Source: Verrucosispora sp. WMMD573
GTDB taxonomy: Bacteria; Actinomycetota; Actinomycetes; Mycobacteriales; Micromonosporaceae
NCBI RefSeq assembly: GCF_027497175.1
Contig: NZ_CP114901.1
Coordinates: 3,038,001 to 3,102,000 of the forward strand
Direction of reading: 5' to 3'
Length of the DNA stretch: 64,000 nucleotides
The first letter of the stretch is position 1. The number at the start of each line of letters is the position of its first letter. The notes under the pieces are model-generated. The model saw only the letters and a list, made by a program, of their open reading frames with translations. It did not search any database and was not told the DNA's origin. The translations under genes were made by a program, and so were the position numbers. Of the stretch, positions 32,390-40,239 are shown piece after piece.

Positions 32390-33211
32390 ATGGAGCGCTC
32401 GGCGCCACCGCCACCGCAGCTGCTGGAGATCGCGATCGAGGTGGCCCGGGGCGCTGCGGCCACCGCGTACCGGATGCGCACCGAGGGCGTCTCGGTGGCG
32501 GCGACCAAGAGCACCGTCACCGACGTGGTGACCGCAGCCGACCGGGCCGTGGAGCGCCAGATCACCGCCGAGCTGCGCCGGCTGAGGCCGGACGACGCCG
32601 TGCTGGGCGAGGAGTACGGCGCCGCGGCGAATGGCGACGGCCCCCGCCCCCGGGTGCGGTGGATCGTCGACCCGATCGACGGCACGGTCAACTACCTGTA
32701 CGGCCTGACGCACTGCGGCGTGTCGATCGCCGCCGAGGTGGACGGCGAGGTGGTGGCGGGTGTGGTGCGCAACGTCCACACCGGCGAGGAGTGGACTGCG
32801 ACAGTCGGCGGGGGCGCCTGGCGCGAGGGCCGGCGGTTGCAGTGCTCCACCGAGACCGAGCTCGGTCAGGCGCTGGTGATCACCGGCTTCGGCTATGACG
32901 CCGCGCGTCGGGTGCACCAGGCCCGGGTGCTGGCCGAACTGATCCCGCACGTACGCGACATCCGCCGCCTCGGCGCCGCTGCCGTCGATCTCTGCCTGGT
33001 CGCCGAGGGGCGGGCTGACGCCTTCTACGAGAAGGGCCTGGCGGCCTGGGACCAAGCCGCCGGCGCGCTGGTGGCAACCGAGGCCGGCCTGCGGGTTGGC
33101 GGGCTCAAGGGGCTGGCTCCCGGGCCGGAGATGGTCCTCGCCGCGCCGCCGACCCTGTTTGACGCGTTGCACGACCACCTGGCCGCGTTGGACGCCTCCG
33201 GCGGCCCCTGA
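32390..33211 (+). CDS. suhB: Inositol monophosphatase family protein (SuhB-like)
   Basis: Mg-dependent phosphatase of 273 residues acting on inositol or related sugar phosphates. The metal-binding motif [15 protein letters not shown] (near residue 90), the upstream GEE (LGEEYG), and the second motif [15 protein letters not shown] (near residue 222) are all present. Actinobacteria need inositol phosphatase for phosphatidylinositol and mycothiol. It is divergent from rpoD, the same arrangement seen for suhB and sigA in mycobacteria. The ATG at 32390 fits the family N-terminus. A hairpin lies between it and the convergent cei-like gene. Confidence 0.93.
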   Translation: MERSAPPPPQLLEIAIEVARGAAATAYRMRTEGVSVAATKSTVTDVVTAADRAVERQITAELRRLRPDDAVLGEEYGAAANGDGPRPRVRWIVDPIDGTVNYLYGLTHCGVSIAAEVDGEVVAGVVRNVHTGEEWTATVGGGAWREGRRLQCSTETELGQALVITGFGYDAARRVHQARVLAELIPHVRDIRRLGAAAVDLCLVAEGRADAFYEKGLAAWDQAAGALVATEAGLRVGGLKGLAPGPEMVLAAPPTLFDALHDHLAALDASGGP

Positions 33212-33310
33212 GGCGGCCTGGTACCCGCTCGGCGGCCGAGGCGGGACCCGCGAGGCGGGACGCCGTCCGCGGCCCGTCAGCAGTCGGTCCGGGGCCGCAC
33301 TGGTGGCCCG

Positions 33311-33335
33311 CCGTCGGCCGACAGCGGGCCGACGG
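33311..33335. terminator. Hairpin between convergent suhB and cei-like genes
   Basis: Nine-base perfect arms CCGTCGGCC / GGCCGACGG with a seven-base loop, ending directly at the stop codon of the minus-strand gene. Probably ends transcription from suhB, 100 nt after its stop. Confidence 0.65.
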
Positions 33336-33884
33336 TCAGTTGTCGACCACTACCGGGCAGGAGCCGGGCGGTGCCACCGGGGCGCCGAGGTCGCCCAACG
33401 ACTGGTTGACCTCGGTCGTGGTGGCCAGCTGCTGGAAGTTGCCGCCCAGCACCACGTCGACGATGTCGTCCTCGCGCTTGGGGTTGTACTCCAGCTCGGC
33501 GTCGCCGAGGAAGTACGCCCGCAGCAGGTGCGCCGAGCCGACCCCCTTCGGGCCGTAACGCAGCACCGCCACGTCGTCGATCTTCTTCTTCTGGGTGGCT
33601 TCCTTCTGCACCTGGAAGTCGCGGTTGCGGAAGTCGCCCCCGACGTCGGCGGCCAGGCCGGGTCGGTCCGTACCGTTGAGCACGTTGATCTTGACGTTCA
33701 TGCGGTCGCGGAGGGTGACGTCGGCGCGCGGCCAGTCGTCCGGGCAGCCCTCGCCGGCGCCGGCGTTACTCTGGGTGTCCCTGACCAGGGCCATGACCAC
33801 GAAGACCAGGGCGATCACCGCCAGCAGGCCGACGACAACGAGTGCTCGCACTCGCGCAAAGCTCATCAGGGAACTCCCGGGCAT
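33336..33884 (-). CDS. LytR C-terminal-domain membrane-anchored protein (Cei-like)
   Basis: A 182-residue protein with one N-terminal transmembrane helix (residues 13-33, VRALVVVGLLAVIALVFVVMA split) and an extracellular LytR_C domain (MNVKINVLNGTDRPGLAADV, then DIVDVVLGGNF). In M. tuberculosis the gene at this place (Rv2700, cei) supports cell-envelope integrity, and position plus domain suggest the same role. A cysteine pair at the two ends of the domain could form a disulfide. The ATG at 33884 is used; MSFARVRAL at 33866 is an alternative. Confidence 0.88.
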   Translation of the reverse strand: MPGSSLMSFARVRALVVVGLLAVIALVFVVMALVRDTQSNAGAGEGCPDDWPRADVTLRDRMNVKINVLNGTDRPGLAADVGGDFRNRDFQVQKEATQKKKIDDVAVLRYGPKGVGSAHLLRAYFLGDAELEYNPKREDDIVDVVLGGNFQQLATTTEVNQSLGDLGAPVAPPGSCPVVVDN

Positions 33885-34279
33885 CGGTGGGTGGCAGCGG
33901 CCGGCGATCGGGCCGTTCGTCGGCCGTCGGGTACGCCGCTGAGGTTAACGGGTGTCCGACCGTCGCGTGGAAACAGTCCGACATGCCGGCGCGCCACCGG
34001 AGAACGGGGTAGTACTACCCCTATCTTCGTGTCGCCTGAGTCACATTGGGAACAACTTCCCGTGCAGGGGCGTACATCTCAGCCACGAGGGCGGTATACA
34101 TGCCTCGCCCAAAGGGGGGGTAGGGTTCCGCGCTCGCCGGGGAGATCCTCTGGCGGTCTGGTCCGAGCGGTCGTCGGGTCAGGTGGCCGACACAAGCGGT
34201 GGCCGGCCAGCGGAACCGAAACAGCGTCGTCCGGCGTTACAACCGGAAGCGACAACATCGAAATGGGAGAGTGAAACCG
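33885..34279. promoter_or_regulatory. Gene-free 395-nt region with a 16-bp perfect palindrome
   Basis: No open frame with coding character is seen between the divergent cei-like and DUF4193 genes. The region contains the perfect 16-bp palindrome GGGGTAGTACTACCCC at 34006-34021 and a weaker GGGAA-CAAC-TTCCC about 25 nt further on. The first looks like a binding site for a dimeric regulator serving one or both genes. The regulator is unknown. Confidence 0.6.
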
Positions 34280-34576
34280 ATGGCCACCGACTACGACGCC
34301 CCGCGCCGCGACGAGGTCGATCTCGGCGAGGACAGCCTGGAAGAGCTCAAGGCCCGGCGCGTCGACTCGCAGTCGGGCGCCGTGGACGTCGACGAGGCCG
34401 AAGTGGCTGAGAGCTTCGAGTTGCCCGGCGCCGACCTTGCCGACGAGGAACTGACGGTCAAGGTGCTACCGATGCAGCAGGACGAGTTCCGCTGCGCCCG
34501 CTGCTTCCTGGTGCACCACCGCAGCCAACTGGCGGTGGAACGCAACGGCGAGCTGATCTGCCGTGAGTGCGTCTGA
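34280..34576 (+). CDS. DUF4193 domain-containing protein
   Basis: A 98-residue acidic cytoplasmic protein. The N-terminal half is rich in Asp/Glu (DYDAPRRDEVDLGEDSLEEL), and the C-terminal half holds a zinc ribbon, FRCARCFLVHHRSQL and LICRECV (two CxxC pairs). This is the DUF4193 family, conserved across actinobacteria next to suhB/dut; a link to RNA polymerase or transcription is suspected from the zinc ribbon but not shown. ATG at 34280 with GGGAGAG upstream; an in-frame GTG three codons earlier is possible. A strong terminator follows. Confidence 0.92.
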   Translation: MATDYDAPRRDEVDLGEDSLEELKARRVDSQSGAVDVDEAEVAESFELPGADLADEELTVKVLPMQQDEFRCARCFLVHHRSQLAVERNGELICRECV

Positions 34577-34600
34577 TCGCAGGGCGACGACCACGACCAG

Positions 34601-34629
34601 GGCGGCGACTCCCGAGTGGAGTCGCCGCC
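34601..34629 (+). terminator. Hairpin terminator after the DUF4193 gene
   Basis: Perfect 12-bp stem GGCGGCGACTCC / GGAGTCGCCGCC with a five-base loop, 25 nt after the stop, without a U-tract. Confidence 0.8.
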
Positions 34630-34678
34630 GCCCGGCTCGGCGAGCGCCACGCCGCACAACCTGGTTGACTCGGTAGCC

Positions 34679-34723
34679 ATGAGCGAGCGAATCGGCCGGC
34701 TCGGTGCCGTGGTGCGGTCATGA
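34679..34723 (+). CDS. Possible 14-codon upstream ORF
   Basis: ATG at 34679 opens a short frame, [14 protein letters not shown], whose TGA overlaps the ATG of the next gene (ATGA). It could couple translation into that gene or be a chance frame. No ribosome-binding site is evident; only the exact overlap supports it. Confidence 0.25.
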   Translation: MSERIGRLGAVVRS

Positions 34724-35514
34724 GCGAGCACTCCGAGCGTGCCGAGGATCCGGACGAGCTGGGGAAGACCGTGGCGGCACTTACCGCCGACGAGATCGAG
34801 CCGGCGAAGCGGCGTCAACTGCTCACCCGCCTGGTCGGGCAGGCTCGGGCCCGTGGGGTCGGCGACCTGTTCAAGCCGAGGGCCGCGCTGCGCTGGATGG
34901 TGGACACGGTGGCGGAGATCGCCCCGCACGTGCCTGTCCGGGACCTGGCCACCCTCCGTCGGCATTTCCCCGGGCTGACCGACGAGGAACTGGCCGACCG
35001 GCTGGTCCGCAACGCGTCGCGGGCCACCGCGGGGGTCGGTGCTGCCGGCGGCGGAGCCTCGGCGGTGCAGTGGACGGTGACCCCGACCCTGCTGTCCGCC
35101 CCGGTACTGCTCGCCGCCGAGACGGTCGCGGTGGTGGCGGTGGAGCTGAAGTTGACCGGCGAGTTGCACGAGGTCTACGGCGTACCGCTGCCGGCCGGCG
35201 GCACCGAACGGACGATCGCGTTGGTGCAGGCCTGGGCCAGCCAGCGTGGCGTCAACCCGATGGTGCCGGGCGTCGGCGTGGGCGCCGTGCTGGGCACGGC
35301 CGCCCGGAACGAGCTGCGGGACACCCTGCTCAAGCGGTTCGGCCGCAACCTCACCACGCTGGGCCCCTTCCTGACCGGAGCCGCGGTGGCGAGCTACCTG
35401 AACCGGCGAGCCACCCGGACGTTGGCCGAACAGCTCCGCGGCGACCTGCGCCGGCAACGGCGTGTCCTGCCCGGCACGCCGCCCGCGCCGCCGGCCCTGC
35501 CCGGCTCGTCCTGA
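34720..35514 (+). CDS. Conserved protein of unknown function
   Basis: A 264-residue protein I do not recognise as a named family. It has a helical N-terminal region ([19 protein letters not shown]), a central hydrophobic hairpin (residues 105-140: [14 protein letters not shown] and [20 protein letters not shown]), a glycine-rich [15 protein letters not shown] segment, and another hydrophobic stretch near residue 210. The pattern [22 protein letters not shown] recalls EcsC-like peripheral membrane proteins, a weak resemblance only. A proline-rich tail follows. It begins with ATG overlapping a tiny upstream frame and stands alone between DUF4193 and DUF3093. Confidence 0.75.
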   Translation: MSEHSERAEDPDELGKTVAALTADEIEPAKRRQLLTRLVGQARARGVGDLFKPRAALRWMVDTVAEIAPHVPVRDLATLRRHFPGLTDEELADRLVRNASRATAGVGAAGGGASAVQWTVTPTLLSAPVLLAAETVAVVAVELKLTGELHEVYGVPLPAGGTERTIALVQAWASQRGVNPMVPGVGVGAVLGTAARNELRDTLLKRFGRNLTTLGPFLTGAAVASYLNRRATRTLAEQLRGDLRRQRRVLPGTPPAPPALPGSS

Positions 35515-35565
35515 TCGTCGACCGGGCGCTGTCGGCGGAAGCGCCGTCGGTCAGACCTGGTCGGA

Positions 35566-36057
35566 TCAGCGTGCCGCGTCCCGCGCGGCCAGCAGGGCTT
35601 CGGCCAGTTCCACCGGGTGTCGCGAACTGATCACCCAGAACGGCGTAGGGTCGTCCGGATCGTTCAGGACCACCTGGACGGCACCGGGCACCCACGGGCG
35701 CTGGACGACGAACGCCAGCGGATCGGCGCCGACACCGAGCACCTCACGGCGACCCTCGGCATCCAGCGCGACGGCGTCGGCGACGAACCGGACGGGCAGC
35801 CGGGCGTCGTCGACCCGCAGCTCCCCGTCGGCCACCGCGACCCGGATCCGGCCCAACCAGGCCAGCCCGGCGACGGCGGCCGGCAGCAGCAGCGCGAAGG
35901 GCAGCCAGGCGCGCACACCGGCCGCGCCCATCCACACCTCCACCGCGAGCAGGCCGGCGGCCGCGAGCCCGGCGAACCACAACCACCAGGGCAACCGCAG
36001 ACGCTCGGCGTACGCCGGGGGCGCCGAGACTGACGAGGGTGACGGTGACTGGCTCAC
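35566..36057 (-). CDS. DUF3093 domain-containing membrane protein
   Basis: A 163-residue protein with two adjacent transmembrane helices (residues 24-42 and 48-66) and a cytoplasmic beta-rich domain with [16 protein letters not shown] and the signature [29 protein letters not shown] split at residue 120. DUF3093 is always near dut in actinobacteria, divergent from it, as here. No biochemical role is known. GTG at 36057 is the start by family alignment. Confidence 0.9.
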   Translation of the reverse strand: MSQSPSPSSVSAPPAYAERLRLPWWLWFAGLAAAGLLAVEVWMGAAGVRAWLPFALLLPAAVAGLAWLGRIRVAVADGELRVDDARLPVRFVADAVALDAEGRREVLGVGADPLAFVVQRPWVPGAVQVVLNDPDDPTPFWVISSRHPVELAEALLAARDAAR

Positions 36058-36142
36058 TCGTGCCAGGGTACGGCGCGGCGGCCCCCGGGTACCGGGCAGG
36101 ATGACAGGGTCACCCCAGCGGAACGGACGAAAGAGGGACATC

Positions 36143-36673
36143 GTGACCGACGTGGTGCCCGTGCCGGTCCGGCGGCTCGATCCCGAGCTGCCGATGCCGA
36201 CGTACGCCCATCCCGGTGACGCCGGGGCCGACCTGGTGGCGGCTGCCGACGTGGAGCTGCCTCCCGGCGGTCGGGCGTTGGTGCCGACCGGCGTGGCGAT
36301 CGCCCTCCCCGAGGGATACGTGGGCCTGGTCCATCCACGATCGGGGCTCGCCGCCAGACTCGGCGTGACGGTGCTCAACGCGCCCGGTACGGTCGACGCC
36401 GGCTACCGGGGCGAGATCCTGGTCAACCTGATCAACCATGATCGGGTCGCGTCGGTGAAGATCTCCCGGGGCGACCGGATCGCGCAGCTGGTTGTGCAGC
36501 GGGTGGAACGGGCGGTCTTCCAGCCGGTGGCCGAGCTGCCCGCGTCCGGACGCGGGACCGGTGGGCACGGCTCCACCGGCGGGCACGCCGGGCTGGTACC
36601 GCCGCCGGCCATGGACGGCGCGAACGGAAACGATGGCACCGTGAGTGCGAACAGCGGAGGTTGGACGCAGTGA
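36143..36673 (+). CDS. dut: Deoxyuridine 5'-triphosphate nucleotidohydrolase (dUTPase)
   Basis: Hydrolyses dUTP to dUMP and PPi, keeping uracil out of DNA. 176 residues; homotrimer expected. All five motifs are seen: [36 protein letters not shown] (catalytic Asp), DRIAQLVVQ and the P-loop-like [12 protein letters not shown] non-conserved tail of about 25 residues follows motif 5, longer than usual. GTG start; its TGA overlaps the GTG of the DUF3710 gene, so translation is coupled. It begins a run of co-oriented genes that extends to DUF3159. Confidence 0.95.
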   Translation: MTDVVPVPVRRLDPELPMPTYAHPGDAGADLVAAADVELPPGGRALVPTGVAIALPEGYVGLVHPRSGLAARLGVTVLNAPGTVDAGYRGEILVNLINHDRVASVKISRGDRIAQLVVQRVERAVFQPVAELPASGRGTGGHGSTGGHAGLVPPPAMDGANGNDGTVSANSGGWTQ

Positions 36674-37356
36674 TCTTCTCCCGAAAGCGGGCCGCGGGAC
36701 GGCACGCCCTTGACGAGCGGGCCACCAACATGCCCGAGACCGTCGAGGACGTCCCCTCGACCCCGGCCGAGCCGGCGCGCGGGCCGTACGACGTCACCGA
36801 GGCTCCGGCCGGGGTGCAGCGGCTCGACCTGGGCAGCCTGCAGATCCCGGCGGTGCCCGAGGTCGAGGTACGGGTGCAGGCCGACCAGCAGGGGGTGGTC
36901 CAGCAGATCGTGCTGGTGCACGGCCAGAGCGCCCTGCAACTCGGTGTCTTCGCCGCCCCGCGGTCCGAGGGGATCTGGGACGAGGTGCGCGAGGAGATCC
37001 GCCAGTCGCTGTTCGCCGACGGTGCCGCCGCTCAGGAGGTCACCGGTGAGTACGGCACGGAGTTGCACGCCCGGGTACGCACCGAGGACGGGCTGACCGA
37101 TCTGCGGTTCGTCGGCGTCGACGGCCCGCGCTGGATGGTCCGTGCGGTCTACCAGGGCGCGGCGGCCACCGACCCGACCGCCGCCGGCCCGCTGGCCACC
37201 TGCTTGGACGGGTTGGTCGTCGACCGAGGGGTGGAGGCCAAGCCGGTACGTGAGCCGCTGCCGCTGCGGTTGCCACGCGAGGCGGGCGAGCAGGCCGCGG
37301 CGGGCGATTCGGCCACCGGACAGGCTGACGCCGCGTCGGCGTCCGGAAGCCGCTGA
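36670..37356 (+). CDS. DUF3710 domain-containing protein
   Basis: A 228-residue cytoplasmic protein. The DUF3710 core runs from about residue 38 ([20 protein letters not shown]) through [19 protein letters not shown] and [14 protein letters not shown] to [11 protein letters not shown]. The N-terminus starts MIFSRKR, typical of the family. Function unknown; always linked with dut and the OB-fold gene in actinobacteria. The GTG start overlaps the dut stop. An alanine-rich, low-complexity tail ends the protein. Confidence 0.92.
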   Translation: MIFSRKRAAGRHALDERATNMPETVEDVPSTPAEPARGPYDVTEAPAGVQRLDLGSLQIPAVPEVEVRVQADQQGVVQQIVLVHGQSALQLGVFAAPRSEGIWDEVREEIRQSLFADGAAAQEVTGEYGTELHARVRTEDGLTDLRFVGVDGPRWMVRAVYQGAAATDPTAAGPLATCLDGLVVDRGVEAKPVREPLPLRLPREAGEQAAAGDSATGQADAASASGSR

Positions 37357-37529
37357 CCGGCCAACGGCGGCCTGGCACCGGCGCGGGTGCCGGCGCGGCC
37401 GAACGAGCGCTTCCGTCGCGCCGGGAGGGGCCGTTCCGGCGTACGCTGACGGGTGCCGTGCCGGCGGTCGCCCGGCGGCGGTGGCTTCCGGCGCCAGCCG
37501 GCCGGCGTGGAGAGGATGACGCGGAGCTG

Positions 37530-37910
37530 ATGACCACCGACGAGGGTCGGGGTTCGCTGCGGCGGATGTTGCGACGGCTGACCGCGAGCGAGGCCGAGAT
37601 CGAGGCGCAGCAGTTGCAGCGGGAGAGCGCCCGCTGTGGCGCGGTGCCGGTGTTGCAGTGCGGGCGGGGGCAGGTGGTCTCGGTAAGCGGCCGACTGCGT
37701 ACCGTCGTCTACACCCCGCGCACCAACCTGCCGGCGCTGGAGGCGGATCTCTACGACGGCAGTGACGTCGTGACCCTGGTCTGGCTCGGGCGGCGGCACA
37801 TCGTCGGCATCGAGCCGGGGCGGCACCTGACGGCCCGCGGGCGGGTCGCGGTGCGCGACGACCGCAAGGTGATCTACAACCCGTACTACGAGCTGGAGCC
37901 GTCAAAGTGA
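37530..37910 (+). CDS. OB-fold nucleic-acid-binding domain protein
   Basis: A 126-residue protein with an N-terminal helix (RRMLRRLTASEAEIEAQQLQ) and an OB-fold core (GQVVSVSGRLRTVVYTP, LEADLYDGSDVVTLVWLGRR, LTARGRVAVRDDRKVIYNPYYEL). It resembles the RecG/RecQ-type OB modules and actinobacterial stand-alone homologues. Nucleic-acid binding is inferred from the fold. It lies between DUF3710 and DUF3159 in the conserved block; the 173-nt gap to DUF3710 has no other gene. ATG at 37530 follows GCGGAG. Confidence 0.88.
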   Translation: MTTDEGRGSLRRMLRRLTASEAEIEAQQLQRESARCGAVPVLQCGRGQVVSVSGRLRTVVYTPRTNLPALEADLYDGSDVVTLVWLGRRHIVGIEPGRHLTARGRVAVRDDRKVIYNPYYELEPSK

Positions 37911-37941
37911 ACCTGCGGGCGTTGCGGATGGACAGCGGGCG

Positions 37942-38664
37942 ATGACGACCGGACAACACCCGGCGACCCAGCCGGAGACCGGGCCGGCGGACGAGGAGCG
38001 GCTGCCCACCGTCGCCGAGCAGATGGCCGACCAGCTCGGCGGCTGGCGAGGGCTGGCCGAGTCCAGCATTCCGGTGGTGGTCTTCGTGATCGCCAACATC
38101 GTCACCGACCTGCGGCCGGCCGTGATCGCCTCGGTGGCGGTGGCGGTGCTGATCGGCGGGCTGCGGCTGGCTCAGCGCCGGCCGGTGCGGCACGCGGTCA
38201 ACGGACTGTTCGGCATCGGGATCGGTGCCGCCATCGCCTGGCGTACCGGCGATGCGCGCGACTTCTACCTGCCGGGGATCCTCTACGGCATCGGCTACGG
38301 CCTGGCTCTGCTGTTGTCGGCAGTGATCCGCCAACCGCTGGTCGGCTGGATCTGGTCGGTGCTGGTGGCCAAGGGCAGCTCGCAGTGGCGTGACGATCCC
38401 CTGCTGGTCCGCACCTTCACCCGGCTGACCGTGCTGTGGGGAGTGGTCTGGCTGGCCAAGGTCGGCGTGCAGGCCGGCATCTACCTGGCGGCCCGCCGGT
38501 TCGACCAGCTCGGCGACGAGGCCGCCGCCGCCGACATGGAGACCGCCCTCGGGGTGGCACGGCTCGCGCTGGGCTACCCGCCCTATGTGCTGCTGTTGCT
38601 GATCACGGTCTGGACGGTGCGGCGGGTGACCCGCGAGCACCGGACGGAGCCGCTGCCGAGCTGA
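37942..38664 (+). CDS. DUF3159 family membrane protein
   Basis: A 240-residue membrane protein with about six transmembrane helices starting near residue 43. Family landmarks are EQMADQLGGWRGLAESSIPV near residue 27, the GIGIGAAIAWRTGDARDFYLPGIL loop split near residue 95, and SSQWRDDPLLVRTFTRLT. The sequence vaguely resembles intracellular septation protein A/YciB but the family is specific to actinobacteria. Function unknown. It starts 31 nt after the OB-fold gene and ends the co-directional run. Confidence 0.9.
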   Translation: MTTGQHPATQPETGPADEERLPTVAEQMADQLGGWRGLAESSIPVVVFVIANIVTDLRPAVIASVAVAVLIGGLRLAQRRPVRHAVNGLFGIGIGAAIAWRTGDARDFYLPGILYGIGYGLALLLSAVIRQPLVGWIWSVLVAKGSSQWRDDPLLVRTFTRLTVLWGVVWLAKVGVQAGIYLAARRFDQLGDEAAAADMETALGVARLALGYPPYVLLLLITVWTVRRVTREHRTEPLPS

Positions 38665-38732
38665 ATGCCCGCCAGGCAGCAGTACCGCAACGGGTTGGCG
38701 GCGCGGCGGACCCTGCGCTCACAGCTTGGGCA

Positions 38733-39428
38733 TCAGCGTGATTCCCGGGTGCGCTCGACGCTGTCCGGGCCGAGCACCACCGCCCGTACGGCGTCTTCCA
38801 CCTCGGCGGTACAGACGAAGACCAACTCGTCGCCGGCCTCCAGTGGGTCGTCCGGGCTGGGCACCAGGACGCGCTTGCCGCGCAGGATCGCCACCAGCGC
38901 GGAGTCCCGGGGCAGTGGCACCTCACGCAGCGGGTGCCCCACGTAGGGCGCGGTCGGCGGCAAGGTGATCTCGACCAGGTTGGCCTCGCCCTGCCGAAAC
39001 GTCATCAGGCGGACCAGGTCGCCGACGGTCACCGCCTCCTCGACCAGCGCGGCCATCACCCGTGGCTTGCTGACCGCCACGTCCACGCCCCACTGCTCGG
39101 TGAACAGCCACTCGTTCTCGGCCCGGTTGACCCGGGCGACCACCCGGGGCACCGCGAACTCGGTCTTGGCCAGCAGCGAGACCACGAGGTTGACCTTGTC
39201 GTCGCCGGTGGCCGCGACCACCACGTCGCAGCCGGCCAGCTCCGCCTCCTCCAGGCTGGCCAGCTCGCAGGCGTCGGCCAGCACCCACTCCGCATCCGGC
39301 ACCCGGGCCGGCCGCAGCATCCGGGGCTGCCGCTCGATGAGCATCACCTGGTGGCCGTTCTCGATCAGCTCCTGGGCGATGGAGCGGCCCACGTTGCCGG
39401 CACCGGCGATGGCGACCCGCATGATCAC
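38733..39428 (-). CDS. TrkA-family potassium-uptake regulatory protein 2
   Basis: RCK-type protein of 231 residues: an N-terminal Rossmann NAD-binding fold (VAIAGAGNVGRSIAQELI, then VVVAATGDDKVNLVV) and a C-terminal TrkA_C domain (from about residue 140, LVEITLPPTAPYVGHPLREV). Such proteins gate potassium transporters in response to nucleotides or c-di-AMP. The GTG start overlaps the stop of the other TrkA gene (GTGA), matching the ceoB-ceoC pair of mycobacteria. Likely partner of the divergent APC permease. Confidence 0.92.
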   Translation of the reverse strand: MIMRVAIAGAGNVGRSIAQELIENGHQVMLIERQPRMLRPARVPDAEWVLADACELASLEEAELAGCDVVVAATGDDKVNLVVSLLAKTEFAVPRVVARVNRAENEWLFTEQWGVDVAVSKPRVMAALVEEAVTVGDLVRLMTFRQGEANLVEITLPPTAPYVGHPLREVPLPRDSALVAILRGKRVLVPSPDDPLEAGDELVFVCTAEVEDAVRAVVLGPDSVERTRESR

Positions 39429-40087
39429 TGACCCCCTTCCGGCGTCGCCGCCGCCGATGTGACCGTCGCCACCAGGTCGTCGGTGACCAGCATGAAAATC
39501 TGGTCACCCTCCTGCACGACGCTGGACGCGGTGGGCAGCGTGCCGATGCCGAAGCGGATCAGGTACGCCACGCGGGCGCCGGTCGCCTGCTCCAGGGCCC
39601 GCACCGGGCGGCCGATCCAGTCCTTGTGCACCGGCACCTCGACGATCGAGACGGTGCTGGTGGGATCACGGAAGATCTCCACGTTGCCTTCGGGCAGCAG
39701 GTGCCGCAGCATCCGGTCGGCCGTCCACCGGACGGTGGCCACGGTGGGGATGCCCAGCCGTTCGTAGACCTGCGCGCGGCGCTGGTCGTAGATGCGGGCC
39801 GCAACCCGCACCACGCCGAAGGTCTCGCGGGCCAACCGGGCCGAGATGATGTTGGAGTTGTCGCCGCTGGAGACGGCGGCGAAGGCGTCGGCCCGTTCGA
39901 TGCCGGCCTGGCGCAGCACGTCGCCGTCGAAGCCGGCACCGGTGACCGTGACACCGGCGAAGTCGGGCCGCAGCCGGCGGAAGGCGTCGGCGTCCTGGTC
40001 GATGACCGCGACCGAGTGCCCCCGGGCCTCCAGGTTGTGAGCCAGGGTCGACCCGACCCGGCCACAACCCATGATCACGACATGCAC
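39425..40087 (-). CDS. TrkA-family potassium-uptake regulatory protein 1
   Basis: RCK-type protein of 220 residues with an N-terminal dinucleotide-binding fold (VVIMGCGRVGSTLAHNLEA, acidic VIDQDADAF) and a TrkA_C domain near the C-terminus (VPVHKDWIGRPVRALEQ). First gene of the trkA pair, transcribed away from the APC permease gene. Start set at GTG 40087, four bases after GGGAGG, because VHVVIMGCGRVG is the conserved N-terminus; a GTG at 40099 is also in frame. Probably forms a hetero-oligomer with its paralogue. Confidence 0.92.
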   Translation of the reverse strand: MHVVIMGCGRVGSTLAHNLEARGHSVAVIDQDADAFRRLRPDFAGVTVTGAGFDGDVLRQAGIERADAFAAVSSGDNSNIISARLARETFGVVRVAARIYDQRRAQVYERLGIPTVATVRWTADRMLRHLLPEGNVEIFRDPTSTVSIVEVPVHKDWIGRPVRALEQATGARVAYLIRFGIGTLPTASSVVQEGDQIFMLVTDDLVATVTSAAATPEGGQ

Positions 40088-40239
40088 GCTGCCTCCCACG
40101 GTGCGTACCGCTGCGCCTCGTCGCCTGCGAGCCTGCCACGTCGGGACCGCGGACGGGGACCGACGGTACTCCCGCTCCAGATCCGCCCGTACCCGGCCAC
40201 CCCACGTGCCCGTTGTCGGTGGTCGTACGCTTGGCCGTT

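Noticed and set aside
40088..40239. Possible c-di-AMP (ydaO-type) riboswitch before the KimA-like permease
   Set aside because: Only about 150 nt are available between the divergent genes, and no conserved ydaO-type helices or motif sequences could be recognised.
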